DNA from: Pseudidiomarina indica | GTDB taxonomy: Bacteria > Pseudomonadota > Gammaproteobacteria > Enterobacterales > Alteromonadaceae | NCBI RefSeq assembly: GCF_900104245.1 | Contig: NZ_FMXN01000007.1 | Coordinates: 62,001 to 126,000 of the forward strand | Direction: 5' to 3' | DNA length: 64,000 nucleotides | Part shown: piece by piece, positions 56,264 through 64,000 of the stretch | How positions within the stretch are numbered: position 1 is the first letter of the stretch | Layout of the letters: every line of letters starts with the position of its first letter | Made by a program: the position numbers and the translations under genes | Notes under the pieces: model-generated | The model's database searches: none | Told to the model about the DNA's origin: nothing | The model's input: the letters and a program-made list of their open reading frames with translations, nothing else

Positions 56264-57214
56264 TTACAGTGCCCCCTTTTCGTTCAAAATAATGAGCAAC
56301 TCGCGGACAATTTTGGCCGCAAACACATCGGAATTACCCGTAGGGTCAATTTCAGGGGAGAGCTCAACCACATCCGCACCGACGAGATTTTTTTGCCGTA
56401 ATAACTTCATTAAACTCACGTACGAATGGAAATCCTCACCGCCCGGTTCCGGTGTTCCGGTACCCGGCAAGAAGGCTGGGTCAAAGTAATCAAGGTCTAG
56501 CGTGAGGTAAATAGGGCGATCGGCTGCCAATTCAGCCACGCTGTCTAAAAACGCTTGCCGTGATTTGCGGATAGTCCCGTGTTCATTCATGAACTGATAT
56601 TCTTCTCGCGTGCCTGATCGAATGCCGTACTGGATAAGCTGGTGGCCAGGACCAAAATGATCCAACGAACGACGAATAATGGAAGCATGCGAAAAATGAT
56701 AGCCTAAGAAACCATCACGTAAATCAGCGTGTGCGTCCAAATGCAACAACACCAAATCGGGATATTGCTGCAGGTATTTACGAATCGGCGCATACGAAAT
56801 TGAGTGCTCACCGCCTAGGGTTAGCACGCGAACACGATGCTGCTGTAAATCGATGGTGCCAAAGAGGGCATCAAATTGGTCGGTGGCGTGTTGCCACTGT
56901 GCTTCAACATCATCACTCGCGCCGAGTGATAAATTCCCTAAGTCATAAAACGGATAATCAAAAAGATCTGCATCCAGGTAGGGCGAATAGCTTTCAATGT
57001 CTTCAGAGACAGCACGTAAGCCATCAGGCCCATTACGCGTCCCTTTACGAAAACACGCTGTGCCATCGAATCCGAACCCAATTATGTGAGTTCGATTCGC
57101 ATGAATTGCGTGATCAGTCGTCGCACCAAAAAACTCGCGTACCGGTGCAACTGTATTGTTCACCTCGGCGAGCTTGCTCTGGTCAGTAGTTTGATGAGGA
57201 ATTTGTTGACTCAA
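56264..57214 (-). CDS. speB: Agmatinase (ureohydrolase family)
   Basis: SpeB hydrolyses agmatine to putrescine and urea. I choose the TTG at 57214: GGAGG lies 9 nt upstream, whereas the ORF start at 57256 has no site. This gives 316 residues (E. coli 306). The dimanganese ligands are visible as GGEHS, DAHADLRDG and LTLDLDYFDPAFLPG. The N-terminal 40 residues are longer than in E. coli. Arginase-family sequences are alike, so the call rests also on the adjoining speA. Confidence 0.9.
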   Translation of the reverse strand: MSQQIPHQTTDQSKLAEVNNTVAPVREFFGATTDHAIHANRTHIIGFGFDGTACFRKGTRNGPDGLRAVSEDIESYSPYLDADLFDYPFYDLGNLSLGASDDVEAQWQHATDQFDALFGTIDLQQHRVRVLTLGGEHSISYAPIRKYLQQYPDLVLLHLDAHADLRDGFLGYHFSHASIIRRSLDHFGPGHQLIQYGIRSGTREEYQFMNEHGTIRKSRQAFLDSVAELAADRPIYLTLDLDYFDPAFLPGTGTPEPGGEDFHSYVSLMKLLRQKNLVGADVVELSPEIDPTGNSDVFAAKIVRELLIILNEKGAL

Positions 57215-57257
57215 GGTGACACACCTCCATGGGTTCAACAGGGTTGATGACAGCACA

Positions 57258-57293
57258 TTTTAAAAGGGGCATATTATCTGCTTTTATGCCCCT
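57258..57293 (-). terminator. Rho-independent terminator after pfkA
   Basis: On the minus strand the stem AGGGGCAT / ATGCCCCT with a 13-nt loop is followed by TTTTAAAA. It lies between the pfkA stop and speB, which is downstream on the same strand. Confidence 0.8.
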
Positions 57294-57303
57294 AATTACT
57301 ACT

Positions 57304-58335
57304 CTATCCGCGTGGTTGTCGGGACTTTTTTACGGGGTTAAATATTTCATGCTGAATCCGTAGTAAATTTTCAGGCAACGGATTTTTCTTACTCCAGGTT
57401 TCTTCCATGGTGACAGTCGTTAATGCGCCAGCTCGCATGGCCGTCATCACGTTACGAGCCCCTTCCCGAATCAGTTCAACGGCATAAACCCCCAGTTCTG
57501 ATGCCAGGACGCGATCGGTGGCCGTCGGCGGACCGCCTCGTTGAATGTGTCCTAGCAAGCAAGGGCGGCAGGGCATGCCATGTTCAGCTTCGAGTTGCTC
57601 CGATAACGCCACCGCACCACCGGGCCACTGATGCTCACTTAACACCATGACATAACTGCCTTGGCCGCGCACCGCCTCAACCCGTTTAATATGCTTCACA
57701 ATCGCTTCGATGGTGAGGGGTTTATCGCGTTGGAGTTCGGGCAAAATCATGCGTTCCGCTCCCGCAGCCATGGCGCTTTTTAAGCCAATAAAACCGGCAT
57801 TGCGGCCCATGACCTCAACAATAAACACGCGATCCATCGCATCGGCGGTGTCACGAATTTTATCCAGCGCATCCATGGCAATCGCGACCGCAGTCGAATA
57901 ACCCACGGTGGAGTCTGTGCCATAGACGTCATTATCGATGGTGCCTGGTACCCCAATGACTTGCCCATCCCAGTGTTGGCTCAAGTGGTGCGCACCCCGA
58001 AAAGAACCATCTCCTCCAATAACAATTAAAGCACCAATATTCAGTTCTGCTAAATGACGAGCCGCTTGTTGAGCACTAGCGACCTCTTTAAAACGCGGGC
58101 AGCGCGCACTTTTGATGATGGTGCCTGAATATTGCAGAATATGCTGCACATGGTTCGGGGTTAGTTGCAGATAGTTTTGTTCCAGTAATCCTTCAAAACC
58201 GTGCCGAAATGCAATCACTTCGAGATCATAATGATCCGCTGCAAGGACAATGGCGCGAATAGCGGCATTCATGCCGGGTGCATCACCGCCGCTCGTTAAT
58301 ATTCCAATCCGTTGTGGGGTTGTTGATTCAGACAC
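57304..58335 (-). CDS. pfkA: 6-phosphofructokinase
   Basis: PfkA phosphorylates fructose-6-phosphate. The 343-residue protein has LTSGGDAPGMNAAIR at 13-27, IGGDGSFRGA near 107-115 and the catalytic Asp134 in PGTIDND. The Gly in GGDGS is the residue typical of ATP-dependent enzymes; PPi-dependent ones usually have Asp there. The C-terminal LGHIQRGGPPTATDR binds the substrate. It is divergent from the dehydrogenase-family gene at 58405 across 69 bp. Confidence 0.93.
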   Translation of the reverse strand: MSESTTPQRIGILTSGGDAPGMNAAIRAIVLAADHYDLEVIAFRHGFEGLLEQNYLQLTPNHVQHILQYSGTIIKSARCPRFKEVASAQQAARHLAELNIGALIVIGGDGSFRGAHHLSQHWDGQVIGVPGTIDNDVYGTDSTVGYSTAVAIAMDALDKIRDTADAMDRVFIVEVMGRNAGFIGLKSAMAAGAERMILPELQRDKPLTIEAIVKHIKRVEAVRGQGSYVMVLSEHQWPGGAVALSEQLEAEHGMPCRPCLLGHIQRGGPPTATDRVLASELGVYAVELIREGARNVMTAMRAGALTTVTMEETWSKKNPLPENLLRIQHEIFNPVKKSRQPRG

Positions 58336-58404
58336 TTCGATACTCCTCTGTCCTATTGTCTGATAAGCTCATAAGAAGTTAACTCAAATTACGTTGAAGC
58401 GCAC

Positions 58405-59493
58405 ATGTCAGAGCAAAAAAATATTTATTTAGCCGCCGCGCAAGCGGCAAACTGGGCTGCGCAATGCTTGCAAAAAGCCGGTGCCGCCCCTGCCATTGCT
58501 GAGGCCATGGCTCACCATTTAGTCGCTGCCGATTTACTGGGATTCCGGACCCATGGGTTGATGCGGCTGGGTTATAACATTCGTTGTTTGCAGCAGGGTG
58601 AAACCCGTGGCAACGGCGAACATGTGGTGGAGCACCAACGAGCTGCCTTGCAGCTGTGGGATGCGAATTACCTATCAGGTCTTTATGTGGTACCCAAAGC
58701 GGTGAATGCTGCTATCAGCATGGCGCAGCAATGTGGCACAGGCACTGTCGTGATTAAGCGCGCCCAACATGTGGCGGCGCTCGCGGTTTATTTGGAACAA
58801 GCGATAGCGGCAGGCATGCTCATTCAAATGATGTGTGCGACCCCAGGCCAGCAAGCGGTCGCACCGCATGGGGCAAAATCGGCGTGGTTTTCACCGAATC
58901 CATTTGCTATTGGCGTGCCAACCCAATCCCAACCCATTCTATTGGATATTAGCTTATCGATGACGGCTGCAGGGAAAGTTCGTCAAGCCATCGCGGAAGG
59001 GCAACCACTGCCATACCCCGCTTTGATCACTGCAGCGGGGGACTACACCACCGATGCGGCGACCTTTATGACAGAACCAGCCAGTGTGTTAGCGCCTTTA
59101 GGGGGGAGAGATTTGGGCTATAAAGGGTCGGGCTTGTGCTTGTTCAGTGAAATTTGGACCCTTGCCTTAAGTCAATTTGGCCGACATCAAGAAGAGCCCA
59201 ACATTGCGGCCAATACGGTTTGGTTACAAGTGATTGACCCCAGTACCTTTGGTTCACTGGAAGCGTTTCAAGCGCAAACCCAAGCCTTGGTGGATGGCAT
59301 GAAAGCCGCCACGCCCATAACGCCTGCACACCCGGTGCGAGTACCTGGGGAAGGCGCTTTAGCGACGCGTGCGCAGCAATTGCAACAAGGCATTGCATAC
59401 AGCCCTGCGTTATGGCGCCAGTTGATGAAAGTGGCACAGCAGATTCAAGTGCCACTTCCTACGTCACAAAACCTTAGGGCTGAAGTCGAGTGA
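58405..59493 (+). CDS. Malate/L-lactate dehydrogenase-family oxidoreductase (Ldh_2)
   Basis: The 362-residue protein belongs to the NAD(P)-dependent malate/L-lactate/ureidoglycolate dehydrogenase family. The likely catalytic His50 lies in ADLLGFRTHGLMRL, where most members have RGxxSHG. The conserved GHKGYGL is GYKGSGL here. These substitutions make the substrate uncertain. It overlaps the convergent pdxH by 20 bp at the 3' ends. It might act on 2-oxo/2-hydroxy acids from amino acid breakdown. Confidence 0.8.
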   Translation: MSEQKNIYLAAAQAANWAAQCLQKAGAAPAIAEAMAHHLVAADLLGFRTHGLMRLGYNIRCLQQGETRGNGEHVVEHQRAALQLWDANYLSGLYVVPKAVNAAISMAQQCGTGTVVIKRAQHVAALAVYLEQAIAAGMLIQMMCATPGQQAVAPHGAKSAWFSPNPFAIGVPTQSQPILLDISLSMTAAGKVRQAIAEGQPLPYPALITAAGDYTTDAATFMTEPASVLAPLGGRDLGYKGSGLCLFSEIWTLALSQFGRHQEEPNIAANTVWLQVIDPSTFGSLEAFQAQTQALVDGMKAATPITPAHPVRVPGEGALATRAQQLQQGIAYSPALWRQLMKVAQQIQVPLPTSQNLRAEVE

Positions 59494-60112
59494 TTTGCCA
59501 GCCGTTATCGGTTGCTTGGTAACTAAACCGATCATGTAACCGGTAACGGCCGCCTTGCCAGAACTCAAAGTAATCGGGCCGTATGAGGAAGCCGCCCCAA
59601 TGACTGGGCATGGGCACGGTTTGGTCTTGGTACTGCTCCGTTAATTGATGATAACGGGCTTCGAGCTCGTTCCGATTTTGAATTGGGGCACTTTGTTGTG
59701 ACGCGAGCGCTCCCAATTGACTCGCACGTGGGCGGCTATAAAAGTAAGCCGCATTTTCTTCGGCTGTGAGCCGCTGGGCGGTGCCCTCAATTCGAATTTG
59801 CTGCTCCAAGGCCAGCCAAGCGAAGTGCATGCCTACCTGAGGGTTCGCTGCAATATCGCGGCCTTTGGAGCTGTCATAAGAGGTGTAGAAAACAAACCCA
59901 TCGGCGCGCACTTCTTTAAGTAACACGATGCGCTGATGGGGCCGTTGATTTGCATCAACGGTTGCCAAGCTAAACGCCGTCGGATCGCTCAAAGAGGCGT
60001 GTTGTTGAGCCAAATTAAACCAGTGTTTAAATTGCTCGATGGGGTTGTCGGCTAACGCATCGCGGCGCAGGTGGCTTTGCGTATAATCGCGACGGACATC
60101 TTTTAAATCCAT
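59474..60112 (-). CDS. pdxH: Pyridoxamine/pyridoxine 5'-phosphate oxidase
   Basis: PdxH oxidises PNP or PMP to pyridoxal 5'-phosphate with FMN. The 212-residue protein has MDLKDVRRDY at the start, the FMN-binding RIVLLKEVRADGFVFYTSYDSSKG near 60-84 and the C-terminal WGGFLIRPDYFEFWQGGRYRLHDRF with the PLP contacts. Length matches E. coli (218). It starts 9 nt after the upstream amidohydrolase gene on the same strand, so they share a transcript. Confidence 0.96.
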   Translation of the reverse strand: MDLKDVRRDYTQSHLRRDALADNPIEQFKHWFNLAQQHASLSDPTAFSLATVDANQRPHQRIVLLKEVRADGFVFYTSYDSSKGRDIAANPQVGMHFAWLALEQQIRIEGTAQRLTAEENAAYFYSRPRASQLGALASQQSAPIQNRNELEARYHQLTEQYQDQTVPMPSHWGGFLIRPDYFEFWQGGRYRLHDRFSYQATDNGWQITRLQP

Positions 60113-60121
60113 GACTACTCC

Positions 60122-61801
60122 CTATTGATTAGCTTGGTAAACCACGTGTCCAGCAACCACAGTTGCCAATACATTATTGTGCCACAACTGAGTCTTGGCT
60201 TGGGCAAAAGGATCCTGATCAAGCACAATAAAATCAGCCCATTTTCCCGGCTCCAAACTTCCCAGCTGCTGTTCCTGACCTGCCGCATAAGCCGCATCGA
60301 GCGTAAATGCTCGCAGCGCCTGTGGCAGGGTCAATGACTCATGAGCATACCAGCCATCGTCGGGTTGATTATTGCGATCTTGGCGCGTGACGGCTGCGTG
60401 TAAGCCGAAAAATGGATTCGCATACTCCACAGGAAAGTCCGAGCCGGCGGCAACGATTGTGCCTTGCTGAGTAAAGGTTTGCCATGCATAGGCCCCTTGT
60501 ATACGTGCAGTGCCGAGGCGATCTTCGGCCATATTCATATCGCTGGTAGCATGGGTTGGTTGCATGGACGCAATAATATCCAGAGCCTTGAAGCGAGGAA
60601 TATCATCAGGATGAACAATTTGTGCATGTTCAATGCGGTGTCTGAGATGGCGGCCACCCATCTGGGCAAAGGTTTGCTCATAGGCATCTAAGACGACGCG
60701 ATTAGCGCGATCACCAATCGCATGGGTATTTACTTGAAAGCCATGGGCAATGATCAATTGCAGCAGCTGTTGGATCCGCTCAGGAGAGGTGACCATCAGC
60801 CCCTGTTGGTGTGGGGCGTCATGGTAAGGTGCTAACAAGGCAGCCCCTCGGCTGCCCAGCGCTCCGTCGCCATAGATTTTGACACTCCGAACGGTGAGCT
60901 TGTCGTCAGCCGTGTGGTACGGGCCGGCAGCCAGTAATTCAGGGAGCTGCGGCTCGGTAGCAGCTAACATGCCATAAATTCGCAGCGGTAACTGGTCGCG
61001 AGCGGCAAGTTCTTGATAAGCAGCCAAGGTTGTAGCCTCAATACCCGCATCATGAACGCCCGTAATACCTTGTTGCACCAGATGAATCATGGCTTGTTGT
61101 AGGGCCACTTGCTGTTGTGCTTGAGTGAGCGGCGGAATATGTTGGGCAACCAGCTGCATGGCGTTATCGATCAGCACCCCGGTAGGCTCACCTTGTTCAT
61201 CCCGAATAATTTCACCCCCTTCAGGATCTAGTGTGGCAGCAGTGATGCCGGCGAGTTCCAACGCCTTGTGATTGACCCAAGCGGCGTGACCATCAACGCG
61301 TGAGAGGTAAATGGGGCGATCTTGAACTAATTCTTGCAATGACGCTGCTGTTGGAAACTGGCGCGAATCCCATAACTCTTGGTTCCAGCCGCGACCAACA
61401 ACCCAGGGGAAATCTGGCTGCGCCTTCGCATAGTCAGCCACCAACTGAGCTGCGTGCTGCTCAGAGGTGGCGTTACGCAAGTCCACTTGCTGCAGGGTTT
61501 GGCCTAATCCCAGCACATGTCCATGGGCGTCAATTAAGCCGGGCAGCAGGTAGTTTCCTTCTAAATCTTTACGTCGCTTGGTCCAATGGGGAAATGCCGC
61601 TTCCAACTGTTGTTGCTGACCAACGGCAACCACGCGGCCATCACGCACAATAAGCGCATTAAACTGCTTGAGCTGTGCGGTCTCGCCTGGATGCCCAGTG
61701 AGCGTATAACCGGTAAAGTTGTGATAAAACACATGGGTCGCTCCCACATAAATGGGAAATAACAAAATAATTACAAAACCAAGCAAACGTAAAATAGTCA
61801 T
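60122..61801 (-). CDS. Exported amidohydrolase of the YtcJ/amidohydrolase-3 family
   Basis: The 559-residue protein has an N-terminal signal or anchor segment (LLGFVIILLFPIYVGA). Amidohydrolase metal ligands are HGH in LLPGLIDAHGHVLG, His in VNTHAIGDRANR and EHAQIVHPDD, and Asp in VAAGSDFPVEYANP. The C-terminus carries SLEPGKWADFIVLDQDPF. Family members include N-substituted formamide deformylases and other amidases; the substrate is unknown. It precedes pdxH in an operon and is divergent from the LuxR-type regulator. Confidence 0.87.
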   Translation of the reverse strand: MTILRLLGFVIILLFPIYVGATHVFYHNFTGYTLTGHPGETAQLKQFNALIVRDGRVVAVGQQQQLEAAFPHWTKRRKDLEGNYLLPGLIDAHGHVLGLGQTLQQVDLRNATSEQHAAQLVADYAKAQPDFPWVVGRGWNQELWDSRQFPTAASLQELVQDRPIYLSRVDGHAAWVNHKALELAGITAATLDPEGGEIIRDEQGEPTGVLIDNAMQLVAQHIPPLTQAQQQVALQQAMIHLVQQGITGVHDAGIEATTLAAYQELAARDQLPLRIYGMLAATEPQLPELLAAGPYHTADDKLTVRSVKIYGDGALGSRGAALLAPYHDAPHQQGLMVTSPERIQQLLQLIIAHGFQVNTHAIGDRANRVVLDAYEQTFAQMGGRHLRHRIEHAQIVHPDDIPRFKALDIIASMQPTHATSDMNMAEDRLGTARIQGAYAWQTFTQQGTIVAAGSDFPVEYANPFFGLHAAVTRQDRNNQPDDGWYAHESLTLPQALRAFTLDAAYAAGQEQQLGSLEPGKWADFIVLDQDPFAQAKTQLWHNNVLATVVAGHVVYQANQ

Positions 61802-61962
61802 ATTGATCTCTTCATTTGACTTGTGAATAGATTTGGTACCGCCTGTGACGCCATTAGCCTGTTAGCAGTTAATTTACAATTTGGTAACAGAACGGCTTCA
61901 AAACGTCATCAATTGGTGTACAATACGCTAAATGTTAATAAACATTAAGGCGCAAGAAATTC

Positions 61963-62589
61963 ATGAAAATACTCATTATTGGCTCACAATTTTTCGTGCG
62001 TGCTGGGCTTATTCAAGTGCTGACAGGTTTCTCAGATGAATTGGCAATTTATGAAGCGCCAACCTTTGCTATTGCCCAAGAGTATTTGCATCACCAAAGT
62101 GACTATAACTTAATTTTTCTAGATATGGATATTCCGGATGTAGAAATCCGTCCATGCTTGCAGACACTGAAGAAACTATCACCGTCAGCTCATATTGTGT
62201 TATTGAGTTGGCCGCGGCCATTATCCGAAATTCGCCAAGCATTGAGTAATGGTGTACGAAGCTATTTGCCAAAAGATGCGAATGCTGAAGAAGCCAAGCA
62301 AGCGGTGCGTCTCTTGTTGCAAAACGACCGTTATTTACCGGAAGAATCTCGCCTGAGTGACGCGAATACTCGGCAAGGGCCAGTGGAACATTTTTTATCA
62401 CCGCGCCAACTTGAAATTATGCAGCTGTTGGCACAAGGGTTGTCGAATAAAGAAATTGCCACTATTTTAGGTATTACCGAAGGGACAATTCGAGTTCACT
62501 TATCGGCAATTTTTAAAGCCATCAGAGTGTCGAATCGAACGGAAGCAACCTTATGGTATTTATTACGGCAAAAACGCTTGGTGAATTAA
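61963..62589 (+). CDS. LuxR/NarL-type response regulator with atypical receiver
   Basis: The 208-residue protein has a receiver domain (1-118) and a LuxR helix-turn-helix (about 143-205, LSPRQLEIMQLLAQGLSNKEIATILGITEGTIRVHL). The phosphoacceptor Asp54 (FLDMDIPD) and Lys (YLPKDA) are present, but the acidic pair that binds Mg2+ near residues 7-9 is replaced by Gly-Ser-Gln (IIGSQFFVRAGL). Phosphorylation may thus be weak or absent. No kinase gene is nearby. TACAAT upstream may be its -10. The DUF1285 gene starts in the next codon after its stop. Confidence 0.88.
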   Translation: MKILIIGSQFFVRAGLIQVLTGFSDELAIYEAPTFAIAQEYLHHQSDYNLIFLDMDIPDVEIRPCLQTLKKLSPSAHIVLLSWPRPLSEIRQALSNGVRSYLPKDANAEEAKQAVRLLLQNDRYLPEESRLSDANTRQGPVEHFLSPRQLEIMQLLAQGLSNKEIATILGITEGTIRVHLSAIFKAIRVSNRTEATLWYLLRQKRLVN

Positions 62590-63126
62590 ATGGATATGGC
62601 GCAGTTGCTGGCAAGTTTGCAGCAAACCAAACACGCCCCGACAGAACGTTGGAACCCTCCTTATTGTGGTCCCATTCCCATTCATATTGATGAGCATGGG
62701 TATTGGCACTATCAAAACTCGCTGATAAAGCGGCAAACCTTGGTTAATTTGTTCGCCAGTGTGCTGGTACACGAAGCAGGGGAGTATTTTTTGGTGACCC
62801 CTGCCGAGAAAGTAAAAATAACCGTAGCGGATGTGCCCTTTATAGTAACCACCTGGCAGCTCATTCGTGAGCAAGATATGGCAGTCATTCAAGTGACCAC
62901 CAATATTGGTCAGCAGTTTGCTTTGTCGCAAGAGCATCCCTTAATTGTTCGCGACGATATTCCCTATGTGGATTGTGGGCGCGAACTGTGGGCGAAAGTT
63001 CATCGTAACGTGTTGTATCAATGGAGTGATCTAGCACAGCTGGAAACCACCGCGAATGGGGAACGGTACTTTATTGAAAGTGCAGGGAGTAAGTTTTATC
63101 TCACCAGTGCCTCACAAAGCAGCTAG
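62590..63126 (+). CDS. DUF1285 family protein
   Basis: The 178-residue protein matches DUF1285, seen in ERWNPPYCGPIPIHIDEHGYWHYQNSLIKR, LFASVLVHEAGEYFLVTPAEKVKI and VADVPFIV. It is a soluble two-domain beta protein of unknown role; structures exist for the family but no activity is established. The ATG directly follows the stop of the response regulator, with no clear ribosome-binding site, which suggests coupled translation. A second ATG lies 6 nt downstream. Confidence 0.85.
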   Translation: MDMAQLLASLQQTKHAPTERWNPPYCGPIPIHIDEHGYWHYQNSLIKRQTLVNLFASVLVHEAGEYFLVTPAEKVKITVADVPFIVTTWQLIREQDMAVIQVTTNIGQQFALSQEHPLIVRDDIPYVDCGRELWAKVHRNVLYQWSDLAQLETTANGERYFIESAGSKFYLTSASQSS

Positions 63127-63217
63127 CGCAGGCAGCGCAAGCGATGAAGTTTGCCTGTCACTCAAGGCTACTTTATCATACGCACTTTCATTTCCATTCA
63201 AGCTTGAGACATAAGTC

Positions 63218-64000
63218 ATGACGCCGATCAGGATAACGCTTGCCCAACTGGATTTTACGGTGGGAGCGATCACCCGTAATACCGAAACGATCCTTGCGAC
63301 CCTCAACCAGCATGAAACAAGCGATTGTATCATTTTCCCCGAATTAGCAATGACGGGCTACTCGCCAGAAGACTTATTGCTGCGTGATGATTTGCTACAG
63401 CAAGTGGATGAGGCAGTTGCGCGCATTGCTCAAGCGGCAGTACACCAGGTGTTGATTGTGGGGCATCCGCACCGGGAAGGCGGTTCTGTGTATAACTCGG
63501 TGTCCGTTTTGCACCAAGGTCAGTGCCTCGCGCGTTATCACAAACGGCGATTACCGCAAACCGGTGTGTTTGACGAACAACGTTACTTTACCGCAGGGCA
63601 GACTCCGGTTCGATTTCAGTGGCAAGGGAAAACCTTTGGCTTGTTGATCTGCGAAGATCTTTGGCATCCAGAGCCCCTCCAGCAGTACGCTGAGGAGTCG
63701 CTTGATGCCTTGATCGTGGTGAATGCATCGCCGTACGAGGTGGATAAGCATCAACAGCGTTTGCAAGTTCTGCAGCAACGTCATAAAGAGCGAAGCGTTC
63801 CTATTTTTTACGTGAATCACTGCGGTGGGCAAGATGATTTAGTGTTTGATGGGCATTCATTGGTGCTTGACCAGCAGGGACAACTGCTGGCGGAATTGCC
63901 GCATTGTGAACCGGCTTGTGCCTCGTTGGTTTGGGGAGCTGATGGGTTGGTGCTAGAACAGCACCAATATGCCCCACGCCCAGCGCAAAACAAGCTGGCT
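63218..64000 (+). CDS. nadE: Glutamine-dependent NAD+ synthetase, N-terminal part
   Basis: The window ends within this gene, after 261 codons. The visible part is the nitrilase-like glutaminase domain that supplies ammonia to the synthetase domain, which lies beyond the edge. The catalytic triad is Glu42 (PELAMTGYSPEDLLL), Lys109 (YHKRRLPQ) and Cys145 (LLICEDLWHPE). The start at 63218 follows a weak GAG. The end of the domain with KHQQRLQVLQQRHKE is in place. This is the long form, unlike the short ammonia-dependent NadE of E. coli. Confidence 0.95.
   Translation, partial: MTPIRITLAQLDFTVGAITRNTETILATLNQHETSDCIIFPELAMTGYSPEDLLLRDDLLQQVDEAVARIAQAAVHQVLIVGHPHREGGSVYNSVSVLHQGQCLARYHKRRLPQTGVFDEQRYFTAGQTPVRFQWQGKTFGLLICEDLWHPEPLQQYAEESLDALIVVNASPYEVDKHQQRLQVLQQRHKERSVPIFYVNHCGGQDDLVFDGHSLVLDQQGQLLAELPHCEPACASLVWGADGLVLEQHQYAPRPAQNKLA

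Noticed and set aside
1..64000. CRISPR array, rRNA genes or insertion sequences
   Set aside because: I saw no regularly spaced repeats, rRNA sequence or transposase on either strand.

Overview
The window is a stretch of gammaproteobacterial chromosome, most likely from the Idiomarinaceae (Idiomarina/Pseudidiomarina/Aliidiomarina) or a close Alteromonadales relative. I infer this from E. coli-like gene order (rpiA, fau, 6S RNA, zapA, ygfB, pepP, ubiH, ubiI, gcvTHP), a marine-type NhaD antiporter, very large TonB-dependent receptors, a secreted S10 carboxypeptidase and three amidohydrolases. The protein-oriented gene content suits a marine peptide consumer. No database search was possible.

Layout. 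1-6.9 kb: end of guaA, mltF, a possible 39-residue basic ORF, purL and convergent tadA. 6.9-22.1 kb: a phosphate block. It has an Oar-like TonB receptor, an endonuclease/phosphatase-fold lipoprotein, phoB-phoR, pstS, a divergent asnC/asnA pair, then pstC-pstA-pstB-phoU. Matching Pho boxes with the same 10-nt gap to a -10 element lie before phoB, pstS, pstC and, on the minus strand, before the Oar-like receptor. 22.1-35.5 kb: rpiA, fau, a secreted amidohydrolase, 6S RNA, zapA, ygfB, pepP-ubiH-ubiI, a LysR regulator and gcvT-gcvH-gcvP. 35.5-35.9 kb holds a strong promoter and terminator that may define a small RNA, then mgtE.

37-49.3 kb: secreted S10 peptidase, a beta-propeller/amidohydrolase fusion, a LysR regulator, nhaD, and a beta-helix-like lipoprotein paired with a TonB receptor. 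49.4-54.2 kb: a compact integrative element of about 4.8 kb at the 3' end of tRNA-Phe. It is bounded by an 81-bp repeat and carries four unrecognised cargo ORFs, a replication-initiator-like gene, an excisionase-like gene and a tyrosine integrase. Both ends carry three copies of TGGTACA(A/G), probably integrase arm sites. The integrase gene runs through the attachment core, so its C-terminus should differ between integrated and circular forms. 54.3-64 kb: speA-speB, pfkA, a malate/lactate dehydrogenase-family gene, an amidohydrolase-pdxH operon, an atypical LuxR-type response regulator with a DUF1285 gene, and the start of nadE.

The part most likely to be undescribed is the tRNA-Phe element: its cargo, the hairpin that covers the ribosome-binding site of its replication gene, and its recoded integrase tail. 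The possible gcvP-mgtE small RNA and the Pho box before the Oar-like receptor are the other leads.
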